DNA of 62,680 bases from JBFEYJ01 sp041562215 (GCA_041562215.1 JBFEYJ010000002.1:1-62680); one strand, 5' to 3'. Shown: positions 34,311 through 43,272, numbered from the stretch's first letter. A program made the numbers and translations. Notes: generated by a model not told the origin, from the sequence alone.

Positions 34311-35537
34311 TTGCAGATTTACCTGGTCGGCGGCGCCGTCCGCGACAAACTTCTTGGCATCGACCCACGTGATCGTGACTGGGTTGTGGTCGGCGCCACA
34401 CCACAAGCGTTACTTGAGCTGGGATTCACCCCCGTGGGAAAGGATTTCCCGGTATTCCTCCACCCCGAAACGAAAGAGGAATACGCCCTTGCACGTACCG
34501 AGCGCAAGACCGCGCCCGGTTACCATGGCTTTGCCTTTCATGCCGCGCCTGACGTTACCCTGGAAGAGGACCTGAGGCGGCGTGATCTCACCATCAACGC
34601 CATGGCTGAGGATGCCGATGGCAACGTCATCGATCCTTTCGGTGGGCGCGAGGATCTGGAGCAGGGTCGCCTTCGCCATGTCTCCGAGGCGTTTAGCGAA
34701 GATCCCGTACGTATCCTGCGGATCGCACGCTACGCCGCCCGTTATGGCAAATGGGGCTTCCGCATCGCCCACGGCACCCACGCACTGATGAAAAAAATGG
34801 TCTCTGATGGCGAAGTTGATGCTCTGGTCGCCGAGCGAGTCTGGCAGGAGACCGAACGAGCCATCGGCGAGGAGACCCCCAGCCGCTATTTCGAGGTGCT
34901 ACGTAACTGCGGCGCCCTGGCGCGCATATTCCCCGAGCTGGAACGTCTGTTCGGCGTTCCCCAGCCAAAACACCATCACCCTGAGGAGGATACCGGACTG
35001 CATACCATGATGGTGCTTGAACAGGCTGCAAGGCTCAGTCCTGACACCCGTGTGCGCTTTGCCGCTCTAGTGCATGATCTGGGTAAAGGAACCACCCCTG
35101 AAGAGGAGTGGCCAAAGCACATTGCACATGAGCACCGTGGTGTTGAACTGGTTGAGGAGCTGTGCGAGCGGCTGCGAGTGCCCCGTGACTACCGCGACCT
35201 GGCCGCCATCGTCACCCAACATCACGGCGTCTATCATCGCGCAGAAGAACTCCGCCCCGGTACCATTCTGGACCTATTGGAGCGAATCGACGCTTTCCGC
35301 CGACCTGAACGGCTGGAACAATACCTGCTCGCCTGCGAGGCGGACTCCCGCGGCCGCACCGGCTTCGAGGACCGGCACTTTGCCCAGCCCGGAATTATTC
35401 GCCAGGCGTACCATGCGGCTGTGCAGATCAGCGCCAAAGAGGTGGTACAAAAAGGTTTCAGCGGTAAGCAAGTGGGGGACGAACTACATCGGTTGAGAGT
35501 AGAGGCGATTAAGGCCTCGTGTCAGCAGGCGGAATAA
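34311..35537 (+). CDS. cca: tRNA nucleotidyltransferase (CCA-adding) with HD domain
   Basis: 408 residues from a TTG at 34311 with AAAGGA 8 nt upstream. This start reproduces the family N-terminus (IYLVGGAVRDKLLG, RDRDWVVVG); a GTG 10 codons earlier would add an unrelated extension. It has class II nucleotidyltransferase motifs, RRRDLTINAMA, and an HD phosphohydrolase domain (VHDLGKG, with HEHRG and QHHGVYHR). Its size is close to the 412 aa of E. coli Cca. It adds or repairs the tRNA 3' CCA. Confidence 0.96.
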   Translation: MQIYLVGGAVRDKLLGIDPRDRDWVVVGATPQALLELGFTPVGKDFPVFLHPETKEEYALARTERKTAPGYHGFAFHAAPDVTLEEDLRRRDLTINAMAEDADGNVIDPFGGREDLEQGRLRHVSEAFSEDPVRILRIARYAARYGKWGFRIAHGTHALMKKMVSDGEVDALVAERVWQETERAIGEETPSRYFEVLRNCGALARIFPELERLFGVPQPKHHHPEEDTGLHTMMVLEQAARLSPDTRVRFAALVHDLGKGTTPEEEWPKHIAHEHRGVELVEELCERLRVPRDYRDLAAIVTQHHGVYHRAEELRPGTILDLLERIDAFRRPERLEQYLLACEADSRGRTGFEDRHFAQPGIIRQAYHAAVQISAKEVVQKGFSGKQVGDELHRLRVEAIKASCQQAE

Positions 35538-35694
35538 ATAATCGATTGACCACGGAACACACGGACGCAATAAGTGGGTTACCTGCCCTGTCCAAGGGTA
35601 CAGGCCCTGCAAAGACAGCAACGAATTTCGCCGTCACAACAGGTGCCAGCTTTTTATTTAGTGTATTCCATGGCCATGAAGCTTTTACCGCTAC

Positions 35695-35976
35695 TCAGCG
35701 GTAGATGCAGAGATACGAGGTATCGGCTTCCACCTTCACGCCGAACTTCTGGTTAGCCTCAACAATGAATTGGTCACCAGGCCCGAAGCTCTTCCACTCG
35801 CTTTCACCGGGCAGGAGCACGGTCAGCTTGCCGCTGGTCACTTGCATTGTCTCCTGCTGAGTGGTACCAAATTCATAATCTCCCGCCGCCATCACACCGA
35901 TCGTTGCCGGCGCATCGCTGGTCTGGAAGGCAATGGATTTGACCTTACCGTCAAAATATTCATTGGTCTGAAACAC
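35695..35976 (-). CDS. ppnP: pyrimidine/purine nucleoside phosphorylase PpnP
   Basis: 93 residues from a GTG with AGGAG exactly 5 nt upstream. It is a small cupin with MFQTNEYFDGKVKSI, the family's near-invariant start, then GVMAAGDYEFGT and PGDQFIVEANQKFGVKV. E. coli PpnP (94 aa) splits diverse nucleosides with phosphate. It is monocistronic by appearance, convergent with cca. The 157-bp space beyond cca contains a short CACGGA-type repeat at 35550. Confidence 0.95.
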   Translation of the reverse strand: MFQTNEYFDGKVKSIAFQTSDAPATIGVMAAGDYEFGTTQQETMQVTSGKLTVLLPGESEWKSFGPGDQFIVEANQKFGVKVEADTSYLCIYR

Positions 35977-36135
35977 AAAATCTCCTTGGTAGGCAATTGG
36001 GGGATCTCAATAACGGGCCTGGCGGCTACCGCAACCGGAGAAGTCTATCACGGGCGCATCTCCAGTCGCATCTGTCGCCTGATATCCCCCAATCGGACGG
36101 TGATGTTATTGTCGGTACAGGACAACCAGCTCAAC

Positions 36136-37134
36136 TCATGATCGCCGGCTACGCGGTAAAAACACACGCTCCCTGTCCGCCCCCTGCTTAGCCAATAGAT
36201 GCAGTAGTTGTTGCTGAACCTCCAATGGCCCAGCCACATAAATATCAGTATCGGCAAGTCGGGGCACTTCCCTTCCTATAGCCTCTACCAGACCAATGAG
36301 TTCAATATCACTCGGCTCCTCAGCACTGCTCTTAAGCGGGATGAACCGGTAATCATCCAGCACTTCTCCCCAGGAGCGGCAATAGTTCTGCAGGTAATGA
36401 CCGGTGGAGGTGTCCGCGATCCAGAACAGTCGCAATGGCTGGCGAAAATCGAGATTAATGGCGTGCTCTATCAGGCTTTTTATTGCGGCAAACCCCTCGC
36501 TGACTGCCAGCATCACCAGCGGCCGCCTTGCATCATCATCCAGCGTAACATCGCCAAAGGGTCCTTTGAGTTCAACGGTCTCACCTGTTCTCATGTCGTT
36601 AAAAAGATGCTGGGCAAAGGAGGAACCCGCGCGTCGGTGAATATGAAATTGCAATTGCATTCCATTGCACGGACAACTGGCTACCGGAGCGTCGATGCGG
36701 CTTTCGTCAGGGAGTATCAATGCCACATGCTGACCGGCGAGAAAGCGCAAAGTGTTGGTCCGAGGAGTGCGCAAGTGCAAAATGCGGATATTTTCTCCTC
36801 TTTCCTCGATTTTAACTACTTTAGTGGAGATCCGCTGATGGGGAATATCCTTGCTGCTATGGGCCTCCTGGGCGGTAATCACCAGATCACTGGCCGCTCG
36901 TGAGGTGCAGAGCAGGATATAACCCTCGTTTTTTTCCCTGGAGCTGAAACGATAGTCCGCCGGAATCGACTCGATATCGCCGGAAAGTAGCTTTGCCTTG
37001 CAATCACCACAACTGCCATTCGAGCAGTTGTAATTGATGTTGATCCCAGAGCGCAGAGCCGCCTCTAGCAGGGTTTCTTCAGGCAGCGAGGTAAAACTGT
37101 GGCCTGTTGGTTCAATGCGGATGGTGAAACTCAT
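36136..37134 (-). CDS. [2Fe-2S] ferredoxin fused to FAD/NAD(P)H reductase
   Basis: 332 residues from the ATG at 37134. An upstream TTG would add 13 residues but has no ribosome-binding site. The N-terminal plant-type ferredoxin has cysteines in NYNCSNGSCGDCKAKLL and ILLCTSRA. It is followed by an FAD-binding domain and a ferredoxin-reductase NAD-binding domain. The arrangement matches CDP-6-deoxy-delta-3,4-glucoseen-reductase-like (AscD) and oxygenase-reductase proteins. No oxygenase or sugar-pathway gene is adjacent, so the electron acceptor is unknown. A small HTH gene lies 150 bp upstream on the same strand. Confidence 0.86.
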   Translation of the reverse strand: MSFTIRIEPTGHSFTSLPEETLLEAALRSGININYNCSNGSCGDCKAKLLSGDIESIPADYRFSSREKNEGYILLCTSRAASDLVITAQEAHSSKDIPHQRISTKVVKIEERGENIRILHLRTPRTNTLRFLAGQHVALILPDESRIDAPVASCPCNGMQLQFHIHRRAGSSFAQHLFNDMRTGETVELKGPFGDVTLDDDARRPLVMLAVSEGFAAIKSLIEHAINLDFRQPLRLFWIADTSTGHYLQNYCRSWGEVLDDYRFIPLKSSAEEPSDIELIGLVEAIGREVPRLADTDIYVAGPLEVQQQLLHLLAKQGADRERVFLPRSRRS

Positions 37135-37284
37135 CAATTGTGGCTCACCCGGTTGATTCTCGAAGAGGCGCAAAAGTTAGTGCTGTTATTGTTTTCGTCC
37201 TGGTTGAGTGGCACGCGAGCGTATTAATTCACTGTTTTTCTACGCATTCCCTATGCCTGTTCGAAAAATTCATAAACAGTCCGA

Positions 37285-37716
37285 CTAGGTCTCCAGCTTA
37301 TCCAGCAACCAGCTATTGATAATGGTGATGACCTTTTTCTGCTCAGGAGTGGCATCACGATTGAGATCGCCGAGCAACTGGGCCAACTCCTCAATGCAGA
37401 TACGGAATTTTTGCATCTTCGCCTGCGCTACGCTGAGATCGGCACTTCGCCGACGTAGCTGATTTTGCAGGGAATCGGTTTCAGGAACGAGGGTTTCACG
37501 CACCCTCCGCCCGAAGGCGGTACCCCGAATAAGGTCGATACGCTCTTTGATCGGGTCGTCGTGTAACGCAAGCACCGGATAACGCTGTCGCAACTCATCC
37601 AGGTCCACCTGCCCCTCAAACGTATTCAGTTCACCGTCGAGAATCAGGCGCTGAAGGTCGTGCCGGCTGACACCCAGTAAATGCGCGGCTTTGGCAACAC
37701 CAACTTGCTGTCCCAT
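37285..37716 (-). CDS. small protein with N-terminal excisionase-like HTH and C-terminal coiled coil
   Basis: 143 residues from the ATG at 37716, with AGGAGG 4 nt upstream. Residues 5-45 (VAKAAHLLGVSRHDLQRLILDG) read as a MerR/excisionase-type helix-turn-helix. The rest (DPIKERIDLIRGTAFGRR, LRRRSADLSVAQAKMQKF) is helical with heptad character. This suggests a DNA-binding regulator, possibly of the ferredoxin-reductase gene that follows. I do not recognise a named family. Confidence 0.7.
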   Translation of the reverse strand: MGQQVGVAKAAHLLGVSRHDLQRLILDGELNTFEGQVDLDELRQRYPVLALHDDPIKERIDLIRGTAFGRRVRETLVPETDSLQNQLRRRSADLSVAQAKMQKFRICIEELAQLLGDLNRDATPEQKKVITIINSWLLDKLET

Positions 37717-37935
37717 CACCCCTCCTCGCTATGCATCAGGATCACAGGAAAAAATAGCCTGTGATAATCGTTATACCTATATAAACAGCATAGTCGATTA
37801 CACGGGTATTGAAAGAGCCGGCACGAGATGCAGAGACTGCTGACTCACAGGTGGAAAAGAGGATTGTATCTTCGACCGGGGGGCGCTGGGCACGGCTGTC
37901 AAGCCTATCGCACCTCTCCCCGCGCCCCTATCTCA

Positions 37936-38220
37936 CTAGTCTTTGATCCACTTCTGCAACGCCTCGACCAGCTGTTTCGCCTGGTCCTTGGAGGAAATGT
38001 TGAACTTGGACTGTTGGCGATATTCGCCGTTGCGTTTCTGGTAACGTCGGATGGTATATTTCTCCGGGCCGTAATCTTCCTTCTTTCTGTCCCAGTCCTG
38101 GTAGCGAAACAGGATCGTGGACCACGCGCCCTTTGAAAGCACGACCTTATCCAGCTCCTTGGTCGTCATGATCCCTTCGTCGGTGTATTCAACTGTCAGT
38201 TCATCTATGGTTTCAGCCAC
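37936..38220 (-). CDS. conserved-looking small protein downstream of JAMM/MoeB genes
   Basis: 94 residues from a GTG with GGAG 7 nt upstream. Predicted beta-strands (ELTVEYTDEGI, STILFRYQDWDR, YTIRRYQKRNGEY, SKFNISS) are followed by a terminal helix (DQAKQLVEALQKWIKD). It is highly charged and has no cysteine, signal peptide or C-terminal GG, so it is not an obvious ubiquitin-like modifier. It is third in a minus-strand run after moeB and the JAMM gene, 71 bp from the latter. Function is unknown. Confidence 0.72.
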   Translation of the reverse strand: MAETIDELTVEYTDEGIMTTKELDKVVLSKGAWSTILFRYQDWDRKKEDYGPEKYTIRRYQKRNGEYRQQSKFNISSKDQAKQLVEALQKWIKD

Positions 38221-38291
38221 GTATCAGCTCCATCAGGTAGGTAGTAAGTTGTTTGCCACGTAATTCCAGCGTGTTGCGCCGGCTGCTGCGA

Positions 38292-38699
38292 TTATTCCAG
38301 CGTAAGTTCGACGCGTTCCATCGTCCCTTGTTGCAGGCGAAAACCCTCTAACTCCAACACCCCTGTGGTGTTGAGAGAAATAATGAGATAAAGCGCTTCG
38401 GGATAGGCCGCCTCAGCGAGATCTTTCTGCGAGGGCTCCGCCGGGGCATGGGGATGGGAGTGATAGATCGCGAATAGCTCCTCACCGGCCTCGCGCATGT
38501 GACGCATAGCATCAATTTGTGCCACCGGGTCCATCTGGAACAAGTGATCCGCCTCTGTCGCCACATTAGCCACCGGATAAACCCGAAAACCACCGGATGG
38601 CGTACTGGCAACCAGGCCACACACCTCGGCTTCCGGTGACCGCTGGGCATGGCCAAGCATACCATTGATCAGGGTGCGGGGCAGTTTCACTTCAGACAT
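38292..38699 (-). CDS. M67-family (JAMM/Mov34) metallopeptidase
   Basis: 135 residues from the ATG at 38699; GGAGAG overlaps the moeB stop 8 nt upstream. The JAMM zinc motif is intact: glutamate in EVCGLV, then HSHPHAPAEPSQKD (H-x-H...S-x-x-D). Bacterial members such as Mec cleave the bond between sulfur-carrier proteins and cysteine or other adducts. The 5-bp gap from the E1-like moeB gene suggests a joint sulfur-transfer or conjugation step. The substrate protein is not encoded nearby. Confidence 0.9.
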   Translation of the reverse strand: MSEVKLPRTLINGMLGHAQRSPEAEVCGLVASTPSGGFRVYPVANVATEADHLFQMDPVAQIDAMRHMREAGEELFAIYHSHPHAPAEPSQKDLAEAAYPEALYLIISLNTTGVLELEGFRLQQGTMERVELTLE

Positions 38700-38704
38700 T
38701 ACAT

Positions 38705-39466
38705 TCACTCTCCGGCTTGATGGGCGCCACAAGCAGGGCAAGCCATATCCTTGCGCAGCTTCATGCTTCGCCACTCCATTGTCAGGGCGTCAAGCAGCAG
38801 CAGCCGCCCGCCCAGGGTATCGCCAATGCCAAGCAGCACCTTGAGCGTCTCGGTGGCCTGCACAGCGCCGATAATTCCAACGACTGGGGCGAGCACGCCG
38901 TTTTCACTACAGGTCTGCGCCAGCTCCTCGCCCTCTTCCCGATATAGGCAGCGATAGCAGGGACTATCATCCCGTTCATTGTGAAACACGGATACCTGTC
39001 CCTCCATGCGGATCGCTGCCCCGGAGACCAGCGGTTTACGCGCCACAACACAAGCGTCATTAAGCATGAAACGAGTCGCGAAATTGTCAGTGGCATCGAC
39101 AACCAGGTCCACCGCTCGGATCTGCCTCGCCAGAGCCTCACCCTCAAGCCGCTCGGTGATCGTACTCACGCTCACTTCGGGATTGAGCACCTGCAGCGAC
39201 TCGCGTGCCGACTCAACCTTGGGACGGCCGATATCATCGCTGCCATGCAGGATTTGTCGCTGAAGGTTGGAGAGATCCACTGTATCGAAATCCGCCAACA
39301 CCAACTGCCCCACCCCTGCCGCAGCCAGGTATAACGCCACCGGCGAGCCCAGACCGCCCATCCCGACGATCATCACCCGGCTGTCCAGCAGCCGCTGCTG
39401 ACCCGCCACGTCCACCTGAGGCAGCATGATCTGGCGGCTGTAACGCAGCAGTTGTTCGTCGTTCAA
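38705..39466 (-). CDS. moeB: MoeB/ThiF-family E1-like adenylyltransferase
   Basis: 253 residues from a TTG with GGAT upstream. It has ATP-binding GMGGLGSPVALYLAAAG, DFDTVDLSNLQRQI, and VVDATDNFATRF. Two CxxC pairs (SPCYRCLY and MACPACGA) bind zinc. It activates the C-terminal glycine of a sulfur carrier (MoaD, ThiS or CysO type) as acyl-adenylate. The length fits MoeB without a rhodanese domain. moeB near the prfA-prmC block is common in gammaproteobacteria. Being coupled to a JAMM gene leaves ThiF- or CysO-type roles possible. Confidence 0.9.
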   Translation of the reverse strand: MNDEQLLRYSRQIMLPQVDVAGQQRLLDSRVMIVGMGGLGSPVALYLAAAGVGQLVLADFDTVDLSNLQRQILHGSDDIGRPKVESARESLQVLNPEVSVSTITERLEGEALARQIRAVDLVVDATDNFATRFMLNDACVVARKPLVSGAAIRMEGQVSVFHNERDDSPCYRCLYREEGEELAQTCSENGVLAPVVGIIGAVQATETLKVLLGIGDTLGGRLLLLDALTMEWRSMKLRKDMACPACGAHQAGE

Positions 39467-39578
39467 GGTAAGATCCGGGGTTTAATATCAGACATGAGGG
39501 GAATTCTACCCCATCTGCCTGACTTAGCCACAGGGGGATGAGGGTTCGCGATGGCACATCATCAGGCTAATCACGGCG

Positions 39579-39596
39579 GGATGCCGCTCCTACACC
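39579..39596. repeat. half copy of the REP-like palindrome
   Basis: GGATGCCGCTCCTACACC is identical to 18 bases at the right arm of the palindrome at 49365-49430. The opposite arm is missing or decayed here. Confidence 0.7.
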
Positions 39597-39602
39597 CTAT
39601 CG

Positions 39603-40010
39603 CTATAGATAATTCCGCCAGTGCTCCGGTCGCTCATCACGACAACCATGGCGGCGGCGCAAATAGTGGTTGATGAACATCTGCTTGTCAGGACAATAGG
39701 ACTCTTCCAGGCCGAGGTTGGCCCGCTGAGTCTCTTCCGTATAGTAGTAGAGGGCACGCTTAAGCTTTAGCATCAAGCTGTTGTCCAGGTGATAGCCGAG
39801 CTCCACCAGTGCCTCTTCAATGATATTCAAGGTGATGCGGGAGATATCGTAAGTGACATGAAGCACATGGGACTCCAACGGCTGTACCCGATGTATCCCT
39901 TCCACATCGCTCAAGATGAGACTGGCGGAGTGGGCCTGGGTTGTATCCGGGTGCAAGCGGCAAAACCGAATTTCGCGTTGTTTGACCTGGACATTCATTT
40001 CCCTTTCCAT
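39603..40010 (-). CDS. conserved-looking protein between prmC and moeB
   Basis: 135 residues from the ATG at 40010 with AGGA 7 nt upstream. The first 75 residues alternate strand and helix (IRFCRLHPDTTQ, ASLILSDVEGIHRVQPLE, HVLHVTYDI, TLNIIEEALVELGYHLD) like a ferredoxin-fold/HMA-type domain but without a metal CxxC. The C-terminus is rich in Arg, His and Tyr (LRRRHGCRDERPEHW). It lies 39 bp after prmC on the same strand. I do not recognise the family. Confidence 0.7.
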   Translation of the reverse strand: MEREMNVQVKQREIRFCRLHPDTTQAHSASLILSDVEGIHRVQPLESHVLHVTYDISRITLNIIEEALVELGYHLDNSLMLKLKRALYYYTEETQRANLGLEESYCPDKQMFINHYLRRRHGCRDERPEHWRNYL

Positions 40011-40049
40011 GACTTCATCCTAGCCGCTATGGAAAAATTATCAAGGTTC

Positions 40050-40892
40050 TTAACCACCCTCGCGGCGGCCGATAGCCACTCTGCCGTGTCCCTGCAGGTC
40101 AGACAAGTCCACCACGTCCGCATAGCCTGCGTCCTGCAACAGCCTCGTCACTGCCGCCCCTTGGTCATAACCATGCTCCAGCAGCAGCCAGCCGGGATCC
40201 TGTAGATAATTCGCCGCTCCCCTGATCAGGTGGCGAATGTCCGCCAGCCCGTCAGAACCGGCGGCCAGGGCACTCAACGGCTCGAAGCGGACATCCCCCT
40301 GTCGCAAGTGTGGGTCGGCATCGGGGATATAGGGGGGATTGGAGAGGATCATCTCGAAGCGCTGCCCTGCCAGTGGCACGAACCAGTCTCCCTGCAGGAA
40401 CTCAACATTGCCTAAGCCAAGACGAATGGCATTTTGCTTCGCCACCGCCAGTGCCCCTTCAGAACGCTCCACCGCGGTAATGCGACAGTGCGGCCGTTCA
40501 CACGCGATGGCCAGTGCGATTGCGCCACTGCCGGTCCCCAGGTCAGCGATCGCCCACTCAGCCTTTTCAGGAATACGCGCAAGCGCGGCTTCGACCAGTA
40601 GCTCGGTCTCGGGTCGCGGGATCAGCGTATCGGCACTGACAGCAAGCTCCAGACTCCAGAACTCACGCCGACCGATAATATGGGCGATCGGCTCACCATT
40701 TATACGTCTTTCGACAACGCCCTCCAGCGCCTTTCGCTCTGTCTCACTAAGTTCGTATTCGGGCCAGGTATAGAGGTAGCTTCGGGATCGCCCCAGGATG
40801 TGACATAGCAGCAGCTCGGCATCTAGCCGGGCGCTGTCACTCACTGCCTGAAGGCGCTTGGCGGTCTGCTGAAGCGTGTGTTCAATATCCAT
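40050..40892 (-). CDS. prmC: release-factor glutamine methyltransferase PrmC
   Basis: 280 residues with GGGAG before the ATG. It has the SAM-binding motif IADLGTGSGAIALA and the catalytic NPPYI, plus the N-terminal helical domain that binds the release factor and IPRPETELLVE. It methylates the GGQ glutamine of RF1 and RF2. It lies directly after prfA, the usual arrangement. Confidence 0.97.
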   Translation of the reverse strand: MDIEHTLQQTAKRLQAVSDSARLDAELLLCHILGRSRSYLYTWPEYELSETERKALEGVVERRINGEPIAHIIGRREFWSLELAVSADTLIPRPETELLVEAALARIPEKAEWAIADLGTGSGAIALAIACERPHCRITAVERSEGALAVAKQNAIRLGLGNVEFLQGDWFVPLAGQRFEMILSNPPYIPDADPHLRQGDVRFEPLSALAAGSDGLADIRHLIRGAANYLQDPGWLLLEHGYDQGAAVTRLLQDAGYADVVDLSDLQGHGRVAIGRREGG

Positions 40893-40927
40893 GGGGCATC
40901 TCCCGCCTTGCGGGAAAAAGCAAGCGC

Positions 40928-42013
40928 TTACTCTTCGCTCAGGGCCGCCAGTTGGTCGGCCTGGTATTCGTTGATCAGCGGCTCGATGACTTCATCCAGG
41001 TGGCCCTGCATGATCTCATCAAGCTTGTAGAGGGTGAGGTTAATACGGTGGTCGGTCACCCGCCCCTGGGGGAAATTGTAGGTGCGGATGCGCTCGGAGC
41101 GGTCGCCACTGCCCACCAGAAGCTTGCGCGTGGCAGCCTGCTCGCTATGTTGCTTCTCCCGCTGCACCGAGGCGAGCCTGGCCTGCAACACCGACATCGC
41201 CTTGGAACGATTCTTGTGCTGCGAGCGCTCGTCCTGACACTCGACCACCATGCCCGTCGGCAGGTGGGTGATGCGGATAGCGGAATCGGTCTTGTTCACG
41301 TGCTGGCCACCGGCCCCGGAGGAGCGGAAGGTATCAACCTTCAAATCCGCCGGGTTGATATCAATGGCCTCAAGCTCATCCGCCTCCGGCATCACCGCCA
41401 CAGTACAGGCCGAGGTATGGATGCGCCCCTGGGACTCGGTCTCGGGTACGCGCTGCACCCGATGGGCGCCCGATTCGAACTTAAGGCGCGAGTAAGCGCC
41501 CTGACCTTCGATGCGGGCGATAATCTCCTTGTAACCCCCATGTTCACCAAGGCTCTCGGACATAATCTCTACTTTCCAGCGGCGTAGCTCTGCATAACGC
41601 GAATACATCCGGAACAGGTCGCCGGAGAAAATCGCCGCCTCATCACCACCGGTGCCGGCACGGATCTCGAGGAAGATGTTCTTGTCGTCATTCGGATCTC
41701 TGGGCAGCAGCAGCTTCTGTAGCTCAAGCGCCAGATTGTCACGGCGGCTCTTGGCCGCCTTGAGTTCTTCCTCGGCCAGCTCCCGTATTTCGACATCATC
41801 TTCCCTGAGCATCTCCTCAGCGCCGGTGATATCCTCGATGGCGCCGCAATACTGTGCGTAACCATCGGCCACCGGTTTGAGTTGGGCATACTCCTGGGAG
41901 AGCTCACGAAAGCGCTTCTGGTTGACGATAGTATCCGCATCGGCCAACAGGGCATTGAGCTCCTGCAGCCGCTCGGAGAGACTCTCCAGCTTGCTGAGAA
42001 TGGATGCTTTCAC
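40928..42013 (-). CDS. prfA: peptide chain release factor 1
   Basis: 361 residues from a GTG that overlaps the hemA stop by 2 shared bases (GTGA), implying coupling. GGQ sits in SSGAGGQHVNKTDSAIR. The stop-codon recognition tripeptide reads PET (in RVPETESQGR), the P-x-T form of RF1 that reads UAA and UAG; RF2 would have SPF. Its length matches E. coli RF1 (360 aa). Confidence 0.97.
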   Translation of the reverse strand: MKASILSKLESLSERLQELNALLADADTIVNQKRFRELSQEYAQLKPVADGYAQYCGAIEDITGAEEMLREDDVEIRELAEEELKAAKSRRDNLALELQKLLLPRDPNDDKNIFLEIRAGTGGDEAAIFSGDLFRMYSRYAELRRWKVEIMSESLGEHGGYKEIIARIEGQGAYSRLKFESGAHRVQRVPETESQGRIHTSACTVAVMPEADELEAIDINPADLKVDTFRSSGAGGQHVNKTDSAIRITHLPTGMVVECQDERSQHKNRSKAMSVLQARLASVQREKQHSEQAATRKLLVGSGDRSERIRTYNFPQGRVTDHRINLTLYKLDEIMQGHLDEVIEPLINEYQADQLAALSEE

Positions 42014-43272
42014 TGATCGGAATGCTTGAGGTTAAACAACTCGCGCGCCGCTTCCAACAGCTCGGGACGACCGTCGTAACCGGCCTGTTTCATGCTGTTG
42101 CAGGGGGAGTGCATCAGTTTGTTGGTCAGCTGGCGGGCCAGTTCCCGCATCACTTGCTCGGGAGCCTTGCCGCTGTGCAGCTGCCGCAACGCCGCCTGGA
42201 GTACGTCATCGCGGATCACCTCGGCAGCGTGGCGGTAGTCGCGTATGGTATCGACCGCCGAGAGCGATCGTAGCCAACTCATGAAATGAGTCACCTGCGT
42301 GTCGATGATCTCCTCTGCCTGCTGTGCTGCCTCCTGGCGGGAACGCAAGCCCTCCTGGATGATCTCCTGCAAGTCATCTACGGTGTAGAGAAAGACATCC
42401 TCCAGTTGCCCAACCTGGGATTCGATATCACGCGGCACGGCGATGTCGACCATAAGCATCGGCCGATGCTTACGTTGCTTGAGCGCGCTTTCCACCGCAC
42501 CCTTGCCAAGGATCGGCAACTGACTGGCGGTAGAGGAGATCACCATGTCGGCCTCGTGGAGGTGTTCGGGAATTTCGGAAAGGGAGATGGCATAGCCCCC
42601 GAACTCACTCGCCAGGTTGTGTGCCTTCTCCACCGTGCGGTTGGCGACGATGATGCGACCGATGCCGCTCTCATGCAGGTGGCGCGCCACCAGTTCAATG
42701 GTCTCACCGGCACCGATCAGCAAGGCGGTATGCCGGGACAGGTCGCTGAATATCTGCCTGGCGAGACTGACGGCTGCAAAGGCCACCGACACTGCGCTGG
42801 CGCCGATGGCGGTATCGGTACGTACCTGCTTGGCCACGCTAAATGTGTGCTGGAACAAGCGGTTAAGCAGCTGACCGACAGTGCCCGCATTGTTGGCAGT
42901 GCTGTAGGCCTGCTTCATCTGCCCGAGAATCTGCGGCTCGCCCAGCACCAGTGAATCGAGTCCGCTGGCTACCCGCAGGATATGACGGACAGCCATGCGA
43001 TCGGGATGGAGGTAAAAGAAAGGCTCGACCTCTTCGGGGTTGAGCTCATGAAAACGGCTGAACCACTCGCGCACCGAGCGGCTGTCTTCTCCCTCCAGCC
43101 CACAATAGAGTTCGGTACGATTGCAGGTGGAAAGGATAGCCACCTCCTTGACGCTGTTGTTCGCCCGGAGCTCGCGCAATGCCAGCGGAAGTTTTTCCGG
43201 GGTGAACGCGACCCGCTCCCTGATGTCTACAGGAGCAGTCTTATGATTGAGTCCAATGGTGAGCAGTGTCAT
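42010..43272 (-). CDS. hemA: glutamyl-tRNA reductase
   Basis: 420 residues from the ATG at 43272, chosen because the family begins MTLL-x-x-G-NHKTAPV. Two upstream in-frame ATGs (43293, 43311) exist and none of the three has a clear ribosome-binding site. It has the catalytic cysteine in LSTCNRTELY, the NADPH-binding GAGETIELVARHL, and the C-terminal dimerisation helix. It catalyses the first committed step of C5 haem synthesis. It is divergent from the lipoprotein/lolB operon, as in many gammaproteobacteria. Confidence 0.95.
   Translation of the reverse strand: MTLLTIGLNHKTAPVDIRERVAFTPEKLPLALRELRANNSVKEVAILSTCNRTELYCGLEGEDSRSVREWFSRFHELNPEEVEPFFYLHPDRMAVRHILRVASGLDSLVLGEPQILGQMKQAYSTANNAGTVGQLLNRLFQHTFSVAKQVRTDTAIGASAVSVAFAAVSLARQIFSDLSRHTALLIGAGETIELVARHLHESGIGRIIVANRTVEKAHNLASEFGGYAISLSEIPEHLHEADMVISSTASQLPILGKGAVESALKQRKHRPMLMVDIAVPRDIESQVGQLEDVFLYTVDDLQEIIQEGLRSRQEAAQQAEEIIDTQVTHFMSWLRSLSAVDTIRDYRHAAEVIRDDVLQAALRQLHSGKAPEQVMRELARQLTNKLMHSPCNSMKQAGYDGRPELLEAARELFNLKHSDQ

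Noticed and set aside
37936..38220. Ubiquitin-like carrier partner of the JAMM protease
   Set aside because: The protein ends in a helix with WIKD and lacks a terminal or buried GG.
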